A DNA stretch of 64,000 nucleotides from Cheiracanthium punctorium (Eukaryota; Arthropoda; Arachnida; Araneae; Cheiracanthiidae). Of this stretch, positions 53,930 to 64,000 are shown one piece after another. A program made the position numbers and the translations under genes. Below the pieces are notes generated by a model. It had not been told where the DNA came from, ran no database searches, and was given only the letters and a program-made list of their open reading frames with translations. Positions within the stretch are counted from its first letter, which is position 1. Each line of letters begins with the position of its first letter. The stretch is from NCBI GenBank assembly GCA_038373885.1, contig JAWZYV010012526.1, forward strand, positions 1 through 64,000. Direction: 5' to 3'.

Positions 53930-54607
53930 TCAAAAAGTCGGCAACAGGCTTTCATTCTTCATCTGTTAGAGATTAGTGAGCAATGTAAATTGAAAAAAAG
54001 TGTTCAAAATAATGCAGGTGTATTTACCAAAAAGTTACACTTTTATGTATATGACCCCGTACAAAAAAGTAAAAAAAAATTCAGTTAGCTTAATTTTCCC
54101 CATACGCTAATGAAGTGATATACAAAATTTGAGAATTATATCCTAAAAACTGGGAGAAATATGAAGATAAATATATACTGACTTAAACCAACTTTCAATA
54201 GCTCTCGAAAGGAAAAAATTGAACGAAGGGAGCATCGGATGATCGAATTTCAGGAATCGTACGGAAATTACGATTAGAAAATAGTTTTTCCCGCTCTAGC
54301 AATAAACGTTTACATTCAAGTTCATGTTTAAATATCTCTCTGAGACCTTTCACGAGGAAAGGCTGACATTTTGTACATCACATCTTTAGTGTATGGGGGC
54401 ATCATTTTACTAATTGGGAACTTTTTTGAATGAGGGGTCGTATAAAATTAAAGAAGTGGAACTTTTTGAAAATTATCGAGAGGAATTTTTTCCTAACGTA
54501 GCCTTATTTCCGACCTTATTTTGAACATTTTTTCAATTTACATTGCCAATTATCTCTAATAGATAAAGAATTAAAGCCCGTTATCAACTTTTTGGGCTAC
54601 CTTGTAT
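53930..54607. mobile_element. long inverted-repeat family R, copy 2
   Basis: Left CAGTGTATCTCAAAAAGTCG...CAATGTAAATTGAAAAAAAG, right CTTATTTCCGACC...CAATTTACATTG...AACTTTTTGGGCTACCTTG. Deeper pairs such as ATATGACCCCGTAC with GGGGTCGTATA show the inverted arms reach about 280 bp. It ends 40 bp before the Tc1 transposon. Confidence 0.8.
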
Positions 54608-54648
54608 TATAAACTTTTTTGATGCGCATCATTTAAACTTTATAACTA

Positions 54649-56057
54649 CACTGCTGGCCACCCAAATTGCAACACCAAGAAAAACAAGAGATATCACAAC
54701 AAAATTTATTGTGTAGATAACATGTTGACCAAGTAACAAATGATTAAATTTACAGCATTCTATGAAGCGTGGTTCCTGCCAAAATCAGTACCCAGAGTAG
54801 CCGCCGTTGTTGGAGATCACAGCTGCCACACGCCTCGGCATTGATTCAAAGAGACTTTGAATGTGTTCTTGGGGTACAGCAGACCAAGCAGCTTCCACAC
54901 GTTGCCAAAGTTGATCTGGTGTGACAGCTGGGGATGAACTCTGGGTCAGTCGTTGAGCAACCATGGACCACATGTTTTCTATCGGCGAAAGATCCGGAGA
55001 GCGCGCCGGCCAGGGAAGCAATTCAATCTGGTGATTGACGAAGAACCCTTGGACAATGCGTGCCACGTGTGGCCGTGCATTATCCTGCTGAAATATGGCT
55101 GTTGGCAAGCCCTGAAGGTAAGAAAGGACAACTGGCTCCAACACCTCGGAGATGTAGCGCTGGCTGGTTAAAGTACCGGCAATGCGTACTAGAGGAGTGC
55201 GAGAGAGATATCCGATACCGCCCCATACCATAATACCCGGTGCAGGACCAGTGTGACGGTGCATAATGCAGCTGTTCAACATCCTCTCTCCACGGTGTCT
55301 CCAGACTCGAATCCGACCGTCGTGGTGTTGCATACAGAAGCGTGACTCGTCAGTAAAGAGAATTTCATTCCATTCTGTCGTCCACATCCTTCTTTCATCG
55401 CACCATTGGCGGCGGAGACGTCTGTGGTTCCGCGTCAGAGGTAGACAAAGCAACGGACGTCTTGCGGACAGACCATTCTGCTGTAAACGACGTCGAATGG
55501 TACGCGCAGACACTGGATGATGCATTACAGACTGAATCTGCTGTGATATGGTTCGTGATGTGACTGAGCGGTCCGTCACTGCCATGCGTACAATCTGCCT
55601 GTCATCACGTGACGTGGTGCACTGAGGTCGATGCGGTCGATCACGTCTGTCCGTCGTACCCTCCTGCACCCAACGATCACATATCCGCATCACAGTTGTT
55701 TGGTTTCGTCCAATACGACGACCGATTTCCCTGAAAGATAACCCACAATCTCGGTATGCCACTATCCTTCCTCTGTCAAACTCGGATACTTGATCAAAAG
55801 ATGATCGTTGTTTCCTACGAGGCATAATTTATCGTTTTTTTGAAAAAAAAGCAAGAAAAACACAATTGCTGTACTTGAAACCGTCGAAATCTCCAAGCCT
55901 TAAATAGCGCTTTGAGGTGGCGCCACAGGCGCGCTTGATGTGCGTCTGCGCTGAAATTCTAATCATTTGCATATCTCACCTCAGCTAATGCATGTTGTAA
56001 ATTTCATATTATTTGCATGCTTCCTTCAGGGTGTTGCATTTACGATGGCCAGCAGTG
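54649..56057 (-). mobile_element. full-length Tc1-family transposon with intact gene
   Basis: Both ends start CACTGCTGGCCA and share GCAACACC; 24 of the outer 28 bp match. TA lies outside each end (54647-54648 and 56058-56059). The 1409-bp body contains one intact transposase gene on the minus strand. GC content is far above that of the surroundings, consistent with recent arrival or horizontal transfer. Confidence 0.92.
54785..55825 (-). CDS. Tc1-like transposase (DD34E), intact
   Basis: 346 residues, ATG to TAG-type stop with no disruption, the usual length for Tc1 family enzymes. Residues 1-115 hold two helix-turn-helix units (FDRGRIVAYRDCGLSFREIG and TSRTISQQIQSV...RTIRRRLQQNG) separated by the basic RDRPHRPQ linker, in the place of the GRPR-like motif. 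Catalytic residues are Asp159 (LFTDESRF), Asp248 (FQQDNARPH) and Glu283 (DLSPIENMW), with 34 residues between the last two. VWGGIGYL at about 200-207 is the glycine-rich box. The enzyme would bind the terminal repeats and cut and paste the element into TA. Start chosen because it precedes the first helix and lies about 230 bp inside the right end. Very similar proteins are abundant in arthropod, including spider, genomes. Confidence 0.95.
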   Translation of the reverse strand: MPRRKQRSSFDQVSEFDRGRIVAYRDCGLSFREIGRRIGRNQTTVMRICDRWVQEGTTDRRDRPHRPQCTTSRDDRQIVRMAVTDRSVTSRTISQQIQSVMHHPVSARTIRRRLQQNGLSARRPLLCLPLTRNHRRLRRQWCDERRMWTTEWNEILFTDESRFCMQHHDGRIRVWRHRGERMLNSCIMHRHTGPAPGIMVWGGIGYLSRTPLVRIAGTLTSQRYISEVLEPVVLSYLQGLPTAIFQQDNARPHVARIVQGFFVNHQIELLPWPARSPDLSPIENMWSMVAQRLTQSSSPAVTPDQLWQRVEAAWSAVPQEHIQSLFESMPRRVAAVISNNGGYSGY

Positions 56058-57478
56058 TATTATTTCATTTGAAAGAGAGATAAGATGCTTCAAATTTTTA
56101 TGCACAATTGTTAAAATGTTAGTTTTTACTATCATAAATAAGTCCAACAATGGCCCAGTCGATTAAACACGGTTTCCATCGGAATCGGAACACCGGAAAT
56201 GAAGCAACACCGAATTTGGCCAGTGCTTCGGAGGGCGAACACCTTTCTTGACTGAGTCTGCTGTAGACCTCACACGCTGAAGGGAGCTAGTGCGTTTAAA
56301 ATCTGTCATAACTCCAATGTCTTTCATTCACAAATTATACCTCTAAGAGTGCCAGCAGCAAAATGGCAATTCGAAATTTTGCAATTCACGTGAGACATGT
56401 CGTGCCGGACGTGAGAACGGAGGGACAATTATTCAGAGAACGCGAAGCAAGATAGAGGTTTTCAAGTGCGAGACAACCCTGTATCTCGTCTTGAATATAT
56501 TGCTAACACTAAGTGCAAGTGATTTTTTTTTCAGTCAGTAGTTTATCTCTGTTTCAGAAACTGACAAACATACTTCAGGAAGAAAAATAAAACTTCAAGA
56601 GTGTAGTGTGAAAAACAAACAAAAAAAAATTAGTTCTCTACTACAAAAAATAAAATAGTACGTAAACTAAAATAAAACGGAAAACTATTTAAAAGTATAC
56701 CTAAAAATCTGCTAAAGAAGATTTTTTATTTGTTCTAAAGTTGTCAAACCTCTACCAGAAAAAAAGGAGTGGATATAGGTTTACGTGTGGGCGTTAGGGA
56801 TATTCAACAATCAGGGTAATCTACGACACATTTCGTTCTACAGATTGAAAGTAGTTTTCCCTCCATAAAAAATTCAGGCACTTGCTTACGCCACAGACAT
56901 TTTTCGAAAGCTTCGAAAATGTTTCAACAATTTTGAGAAATGTTATTTTTAAAATGTTTCATTTTTTTAATTATGCACTAATTTTTTAGATTATGCAGAA
57001 TATAGTCTTAAATTGAAAAATAGGAAAAAGCATTCTTCGCACGAACTTAAATTACGAAATTCGAATTAGTTTAGAGGATGTTGATAAGAAAGTGAAATAT
57101 AAGCATTATGATTGCCATGTTTTGGCGTTTTTCGGCTGCATAAAAGGGTTTAGATTCTTGGATCTAAGCCATGTACAAAAATTAACCCTACGGGGGGAAA
57201 AAAATCAGTTTTCCCCTTCGATTTGATCAAAATATCGTCTGTATGAGAAAAGAGAATGAGAACGAATTGCTTTAAGTAAATGAACGTGGATAATGAGATA
57301 CTTTCCAGCATTATGAAACCAGGAAAGCAAACAGGATCACCAATGCGTGATTTTTATTACATTTTTCATCCTAACATTACACGAAAGTCAAAAACACAAG
57401 GTTTTAAAATGAAGTTGAGGGAGCACATGTCGCTCCACCCATCCCAGACTGTTTATGGCCACCAAGATTTTCTAGCTC
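56058..57478. other. 1.4 kb with a weak Helitron-like trace, no gene
   Basis: Around 57085-57165, GTGAAATATAAGCATTATGATTG-like DNA followed by CCATGTTTTGGCGTTTTTCGG parallels the Helitron body (GTGAAATAAGGATCG...CCATGTGTGGCGATTTTGCCG). 56150-56480 is GC-richer but lacks an open frame. Nothing else is seen. Confidence 0.45.
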
Positions 57479-58089
57479 CAGACCCCGATCAAGGCAACTG
57501 TGGGACCTGGGCAAAAGAAAAACATTGAGGCCCCAATTACGATTGGTTTATTCTGTAAAGTTTTAAATATCTTCCCCCTTCCTCCAAAAACGAAATTTTA
57601 TTTTAAGTAATCTGAAATAAACAAATATATATGACATCAAGGAAACAGATAACATCAGTGAAACGTTACATCTAACTGCTATATCATAGTTGCCAACATG
57701 CTCGCAATATAATAAACCACATTTTGTAAACACTAATTTAAAAAAAATAACAGCTAACCAACGAGTTAATTACAAAAATTTTGCTACTTTCGAACTTTTA
57801 AAATACTGGTTATAAAAAGGTAGTTAACCAGATTCCACAAATGTTGGCAGCTATGCTATATCGACTATAGAGCCGTTTGACAAATTGAAAAGAAGTTTAA
57901 ATTAATTTATACAGACGTAAATTTGAATTGTTTTCATTGTTCTTATTTTATAATTGAAAAACAATACAACTTATGACTTTTTTTTTCTTCATTGTGAAAT
58001 TACAAAAGTGTAAAGTGTGTTTTTTGGGCCCCTAAAATTTGTGGGCCCTGGGCAGTTGCCCCGTTTGCCCTGCCAGTAATATGGCCCTG
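57479..58089. mobile_element. hAT-type element, 611 bp
   Basis: Ends CAGACCCCGATCAAGG and CCAGTAATATGGCCCTG, with the exact duplication TCTAGCTC (57471-57478, 58090-58097). It shares its termini, inverted, with the element at 33151-33876. No transposase frame remains. Confidence 0.85.
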
Positions 58090-58608
58090 TCTAGCTCACA
58101 ACAACAACAACAACAAATCTTTTTCTTATAAAAACCTATGCTTCTGGACGCCCTATCCCTGAAACCACGCGTTGGGCGTCACGCTTTACAAACGTTACCA
58201 TGCTGTCGCTGACAGTTATGTTTAATTTTTATTATTTTCTTTGTAGCACCGTTCTCTCTCTCTGTGTAATCTTTCTTTCGTTTTGCACAAAGCGTTCCTG
58301 CAATTTTCTCAGACCCTGTACACATCGTTTGCGTCATTGAAGAAGGCCCTGTAATGGCTAGGGCGGGCTAAATGCTTCCAATTGCACTGCCGGCGTAGCA
58401 CTCGGATGCGAGATTATTATTTTTTAATGCACTGTTATTGTCAGGGGGTTATGTAATAGTTGAGAATATCGAGGTTAACGGAGATGGTGCCATTGGATTG
58501 ACGTTGATATATATCAAGACAGCAAACAGAAAAGGGCAGCTACGATTCAAGTTTTTGAACGGCACGAGTCTTGGGAGTGGGACTGCGAAACCAAAGCCGA
58601 ATTTTCTT

Positions 58609-58727
58609 AAGTTAAAAAAAAGTAAATAAATATCTAAAAGTAAACAATAGGCTTGAGAATGATAAACTTGTTATCATTCTCAAGCCTATTGTTTACTTTT
58701 AGATATTTATTTACTTTTTTTTAACTT
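58609..58727. repeat. perfect palindrome, 57-bp arms, 5-nt loop
   Basis: The left arm (58609-58665) and right arm (58671-58727) are exact reverse complements around the loop ACTTG. The arms include TAAACAATAGGCTTGAGAAT. With no mismatch over 57 bp it must be recent or corrected by gene conversion. As RNA it would form a precursor-like hairpin; it may also be a tiny foldback element. Confidence 0.93.
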
Positions 58728-61215
58728 TCAAAATTGTAAAAAAAAGAATAAAAAAAGAACGTGCTAAATATATATGTATCTATGGCCAAATGTTACTAAG
58801 AACAATATTGTGAGCAATTGTAAACCACTGTAAACTAACTGCTTTTATATTGTATAACACGTATGTATTTTACCAATTGTAATCCAAAAATTGTGCTGTA
58901 AAAAAAAATAGATATATAAATGAACAAATAAATAAAAATGAGGGAAGCCGCTGCTTGCTGGACCTGAGCCTGGAGCTAGGGTTCAGCAGGACAATAGGAC
59001 ACTTCAGGAACTAAAACAAGCTTTAAACCAAATAGGTAGGCCGTTCCTGAAGGTAGTATCCTATAGTATCCCTTTTCTCCTTTTTTAAAAACACTTTCCA
59101 ATGAATTTGAAAAGGGTTTATAATCTGCGCTTCTCTTCTCTAACTGTCGTAAATATGCTTCGATGACTACGAAATCCGTATATGTTACTGTTATGTATTG
59201 TAATACGTACCCTGTTGAAAATGATACATATAGCTTTTACTATTCTTAAGAGTTTCAGTACATTAAGCTCCATGGACACTCATTGTTAACGCGTATTTTA
59301 GAGATATTCGGCTCTTTCAATAAAAACAAAATTGATTGAGTTGTTAAGAATTATAAAATAAAGCTCTGTGCTAATAGTGACTGTATCCTTTACAGTTCTG
59401 CAGGAGCACTCAAAAGAATTCTATTACATTACGGTCTATGGCAGTTTAGCACATTAATCATTTCAAACAGAAGTATATAAACGTTTGTAATTTCTTACTT
59501 TTAATTTAAGGTATACATTTAAAGTTATTTTATAGGGTCTCTCAAAATTACGTTAACAGTGATATACAGTTTTTTTTTGAGGATATCTCCAAATTGCTGC
59601 CAAAATTGGCCCAAAAAAGACTTATGTTGGAAATCATTTTAAAATCGAAGCGTTTAAAATGATTTATCTTTCTTTATTTTATTTCATTTTGGAGGGGGAG
59701 GGGGCTGTAATTAAATTTATGTAATTTTCAACAATGGATCTAGTTCAGAGAAGGAGGTGGGATAAAATTAGCAAAACATCAGAATCGTGTAGCCGAATGC
59801 GAAATTCGGAAATGTCGTTTTGATGTCTTGTGTTTTGAATTGCTTTGAATTTCTACTGCAATTTTAAACACGTGACATTCTCGTGTAAATTCTGCAAGTG
59901 ATTTGGAAACGATTTGCTCAGATTAACTCCGCTGAAGTCACTTATTATTATTATTTCTTTTTAATGAGCGAGGTTGGATTTTTTAATGAGTGTATTTGTA
60001 ATTATATAGAACTTTAAAATATTTTTAGAAATGTTTAGAAGTGACTGGAAAGTATAGAATAATAAAAATAGTTTTAAAAAAATATTTAAAAATGAATAAA
60101 AATAGTAAAAAAAAATCTAGTTCTTTAAAGTCAGTAATGTTTTTTTCAAATGGCTTTTTTGTGAATTGGTGATTGAAAAGATGGATTGGTGACCATTATT
60201 TTGAATTTGTAACTGTACTGAATTTGAAAGTGGTATCAGAATCTTAAAATTAACATTATATGCAGAAATTAGAGCTGAAACATGAGTGCAAGTCAAACTT
60301 GTAGTAGGTGACCCAATTACAATTAGAATGTTTTGAGAAAAGAGACTAAGTTTGAACATTTACTTAATTGTTTATTGGAAATCTTCAAAAAGGTTTTATT
60401 TGAATAACTTTGCAAGTATTTCTGGAGTGCATTGATTTCCGTGCTCATTCTCTCTCTCTTCCTATATTCAGTACAAAAGTGAATTAACTGGAAAATATTC
60501 AGCCTCCGCTGGATCCCAGGCCTTCAAAAAACCATTCTGAGAAGTAACACTGGACGAAAAAGAAGAGTCTTCTCTGTTGCATCTTTCTAATGATGAGAGC
60601 GAAAAGGTTAAACGTGGGTTCAAAATGATAAATGCGAGAAAGAAAGAGACCCTTCTCTGATAATATGCTCTGATGATATTTTCAGGGCTATTGGTCTATA
60701 TATAATCAAAATTAATTGTCTAAGTTTATAAAATATGCTGATTAGAATGAAAACAAAATTAATCCATGTTCCAATTTATTTATTTTGAAATATGGCTTAA
60801 TAATTCATAATTAGTATAAAAATAAACTATGAAAAAAAAAAAAAAAAAGAATTATCATTGTCTTTGAACGTGCATAAGTTATTTTTCGACAAACAGTACA
60901 AGAAAATACAATGACTATTTCAAACGTTATGTGGATTAAATTTCTGTTTAAAATTACAGAAGTTATTTTTCAGTGCTTTGTAACAGATAGATTTTTAACC
61001 AATTTTTATACCAATTTGAATACACACACACACACATATATATATAGTTTCACATTGTATTAGAGATAGTTTGTAAGAAAAAAAAAGAAAACAATATGAA
61101 TAAATAAATAAAAATGTAAATATAAATATAAACCATATATAATCTATTTTTAAGTTTTCCAACTTAAGTTCTCTTTCCTTTTAGTTAGATCTATAATATT
61201 TTGCGGCTTTCTATA
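58728..61215. other. 2.5 kb AT-rich DNA, MITE C remnant, no gene
   Basis: The only recognisable item is 60530-60650, where CCATTCTG(A/G)(G/A)AA, GAGTCTTCTC and ATGATGAGAG...GGTTAAA follow MITE C at 30055-30140. The minus-strand frame at 60359-60117 has no domain. (CA)n and A-runs occur near 60830 and 61020. Confidence 0.45.
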
Positions 61216-61370
61216 CAAGGTGTCGCATAAAGGAGGTAACGGGCTTTTTTTTTATTATTTGCATGATAAAAACTATTTGCGCAGTATTTTGATTATTTTC
61301 ATAGTTAAAATTTATTATTTGCGTATACTCAAAATTTAGAGCGAGTGAAATTGTGGCACACAGCTGGTTT

Positions 61371-61401
<31 letters not shown>

Positions 61402-62058
61402 GTGTAAATTGAAAAATTGTTCAAAATAAGGTCGGAAATTGTTAGGAAAAAAATTCCTCTCGTTAAGTTTTTAAAAATTTACATTTTTTTAATTTGTATG
61501 CGGCCACTGTACAAAAGAATTTCCAATTAGTAAAATGTGCCCCCATGCACTAATGAGGTGACATACAAAATTTGAGAACTATACCTTAAAAAGTGTCAGA
61601 GATATGAAGATAAATAGAAAGCTGACTTAAACCATTTTTCAATGACTCTCGAAGGGAAAAAAAATCACATCGAATGATCACATTTCTGCGTCTTACAGAA
61701 ACTACGAAAGAAAATCTTTTTTCCACTCTAGCAATAAACGTTTATATTGAAAATCATGTATAGTCCTCGATCCTCTTTCTTTAAAGAAATCTCAGCGACG
61801 CTGTATGATGAATGGCTCAAATTGGGTACATCACCTCCTGAGTGTATGGGGCACATTTTACTAACTTGGGAATGTTTTTGTACGGAGTCGTATAAGAATT
61901 AAAAAAGTGTCACTTTTTGTAAATGAACGAGACTAATTTTTTCTTAACGGAGTCTTGTTTCCGACCTTATTTTGGACATTTTTTTCAATTTACGCTGCCC
62001 ACTTGTCTTTCATAGATAAAGAATTAAAGCCCGTTACCACCTTTTTGGGAAACCCTGT
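61216..62058. mobile_element. long inverted-repeat family R, copy 3
   Basis: Left ACAAGGTGTCGCATAAAGGA and GGTAACGGGC, right GCCCGTTACCACCTTTTTGG and AAACCCTGTA. AATAAGGTCGGAAAT and TTTCCGACCTTATTTT pair further in. A segment at 61251-61390 ending in a long A-run interrupts the left arm. Confidence 0.78.
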
Positions 62059-62727
62059 ATATTCGTAAAATTTGAAAAGTATTTCTTAAAAATTTTTAGT
62101 ACCAAAAAGGTAATTTCTCTAATGATAACGAAAAATACAGTTATAAACCTTGTCAGAAATCTCTGCGCCTCATATTTATTTTATGTACAAAAATTATAAA
62201 TAAATATTATAAAAACAAATTTCGAGCCTGAATTTAGATATATTCGATTTGAATTTAAAAGTAACGACAATTTCTTTCTTTCTTTTTTTTTTTTTAACGA
62301 AAACGTGCCTCACGTGAACATGATACTCTTTAATAACATATTCATTGCCACACTCTTCCCATGTTACTTTTATGGGGAAAGAAAAAGCTTCTTTACTGTT
62401 TGGAGTCCTTTCAAACTAATTATATACATGTAAAGCTGTCCTTCGTATAATTTTAAAATAACCCATCTTTCAGATGTTTCTAAAAATATTTGAAGATTAA
62501 CCTGCTCATGTAGTTAAAAGCATTACTACTTCTTGAGCAATCCGTTTTTTGTGAATGTCATAGACTATTAGGATAAGCATTTTTTTTTTTTTTTAAGCTA
62601 GCTGTGTGCCACAATTTCACTCGCTCTAAATTTTGAGTATACGCAAATAATAAATTTTAACTATGAAAGTAATCAAAATACTCCGCAAATAGTTTTTATC
62701 ATGCAAATAATCAAAATAACGCGGGTC
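61251..62727. repeat. inverted pair of a 115-130-bp repeat with A/T tail
   Basis: TTATTTGCATGATAAAAACT...GAAATTGTGGCACACAGCT plus an A-run (61251-61390) returns inverted at 62580-62727 with a T-run. The poly-A tails point toward each other. Both copies are nearly identical, suggesting recent retroposed copies or a foldback pair. One lies inside the arm of R copy 3. Confidence 0.75.
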
Positions 62728-62757
62728 GTATATGAAGAGGTTAACCTATGCCATATT

Positions 62758-62790
62758 CACTTCATCATGTGTTTCAAACATGATGAAGTG
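62758..62790. repeat. perfect 13-bp hairpin
   Basis: CACTTCATCATGT, loop of seven bases, ACATGATGAAGTG. No T-run follows on either strand; function unknown. Confidence 0.85.
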
Positions 62791-64000
62791 TAGCTGATAG
62801 GCTGATAAAGATTTTCATATCCCTCATTTTCCGTCGCTTTCTATATTAGATTGCCAAGAACTGCTAAGATTTGATGTATTTTCATCTAAATCAAACAAAC
62901 CTTGTAGGTTAGTCCTGGGTTGAATCTGGATCAAAAGTGCGATAGCTCAGAGACATAATTACAGTGTCACGAAAGTCGTTAGTAATACATGAACTTTTAA
63001 TTTCGAATCTATCTTGATTCGGATTACGAACGAACTGAGTGATCCAAGACAAACGAATTTTATCATACTACTTTGATTTTACGCAGCTTTGTGTTGGTAC
63101 CAGCTGTTTTTATTTGGCTTAACCACTGGAGTGATTTAAAAATTATGCGAACCCAAACATCACATTGGCGAGAGCAAAAACTTGGCTGAGATAAACAACG
63201 CCAACTATAGAGCAACCATAAAAATTAAAGTAATCAAACTACAAAAGACTAATTTTGAAAGTTGGTGCATGGCATCAAAATAATTTATGCCAAAATAAGC
63301 ACCAAGAGAGGGGATTGAAAAACCGGTTACGATTGCAAACTGACGTAATATAATCAATTTTTAGTCGAGAAAGGCTCCAAATTGTCTGCGATTTAAACAT
63401 AATAAAAAAGTATTGCATGCTAGGAAAAAGCGAAACGAACTTTGTAAGACAAAGTAATGAAAAATGAGAACAGAAAAATAAGTTAGAATGCTCGATTTTG
63501 GATAGATAAAATTTAAGAAACAGAAAGTAAATGAGAAATAATATTAAATATGTGATCTATATCACACCTGGCCTATAGCCTTCGTTATAAACGGATATCT
63601 AATGCAAAAGGGATTTTTCAAATCGGATAGGGAGTTTCTGAGATAAACGCGTTTAAACAAGCAAACCCTTCAGTTCTGTATGGGGTGTAGATTTTCTTGT
63701 TATATATATATATATTTGCTTATTATGTAAAACCAATTTCGTAACCTGCTTCACCAGTCAGACGACAAAAACATAAATTTTCAGCAGTATTTTTGCACAC
63801 ATCTCTGGTCTGTCGAACAACGACGGTCGAATCTCCCATTTATTATATTTACCACCCCTCTATCAACCAATTACCTTACAAAACACTTAGGCAACTTGTG
63901 ATTATAAGCGGCGGGGGGGGGGAGACTTATGGAAGAGGGGGGCTGACACCGCCCAGTTTGACGAATTGAAGAATGGAATGATTTCTTTACACCCCTTCGG
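62791..64000. other. terminal 1.2 kb, no gene supported
   Basis: AT-rich with a TGAGATAAACGCGTTTAAAC phrase near 63642 typical of dispersed repeats and an (AT)n run at about 63699-63715. A G-run at 63912 with GGGGGGCTGACACCG may be a hAT-like end running off the window. Confidence 0.45.

Noticed and set aside
53708..54088. 126-residue protein gene
   Set aside because: No domain; its 3' part reads through inverted-repeat family R.

Overview
The window is 64 kb of AT-rich eukaryotic DNA, most likely arthropod and probably chelicerate or spider. That reading rests on Penelope-like retroelements of the Naiad type, an intact Tc1-family transposon, many GC-rich hAT mini-transposons carrying 8-bp target duplications, Helitrons, one tRNA gene and one probable host exon with a consensus splice donor. 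I see no bacterial operon, CRISPR array or rRNA. Almost all short open frames are noise or decayed transposase. The only intact full-length protein gene is the Tc1 transposase at 54785-55825. A second long open frame (19347-20276) is the 3' two thirds of a reverse transcriptase.

Layout. 1-2.7 kb: short tandem repeats and a possible decayed inverted-repeat element. 2752-2823: tRNA-His(GTG). 3-6.8 kb: hAT, pogo-like and mariner-like elements, several nested, plus a hAT transposase C-terminal fragment. 8926-11580: a 2.65-kb DNA transposon with 8-bp duplications and a broken hAT-like gene on the minus strand. 11621-13441: a TTAA-flanked Kolobok-like element, a hAT MITE and a deleted mariner. 14.3-21.2 kb: a head-to-tail cluster of Naiad-type Penelope-like elements with N-terminal GIY-YIG, a CxC linker and C-terminal reverse transcriptase; copy A was broken by a 316-bp foldback insertion. 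Three 5' modules of this cluster carry the same two-hairpin RNA fold, supported by compensating base changes. 21232-21838: a deleted pogo/Tigger element keeping a PCNA-binding-like tail.

22-30.2 kb: TTAA-flanked MITE families (here called A, B and C), including a three-level nest at 24548-27153. 27233-27455 (minus): probable first coding exon of a developmental transcription factor with an engrailed-homology-1-like motif, followed upstream by a transposon-poor stretch to about 29.4 kb. 30-35 kb: dispersed repeat X and nested hAT MITEs. 35578-39594: a 4-kb hAT-type interval. 41731-47183: Helitrons with TC start, 3' hairpin and CTAG end, containing degenerate minisatellites. 48-50 kb: MITE A, a tRNA-derived SINE and an inverted copy of repeat X. 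51.7-62.1 kb: three copies of a long inverted-repeat family, the Tc1 transposon, a hAT element and a perfect 57-bp-arm palindrome.

The genes do not form a pathway. The window is a transposon graveyard around one candidate host exon, and its value is that insertion order can be read base by base from target duplications. Names of transposon superfamilies come from terminal sequences and target duplications read by eye; no database search was run.
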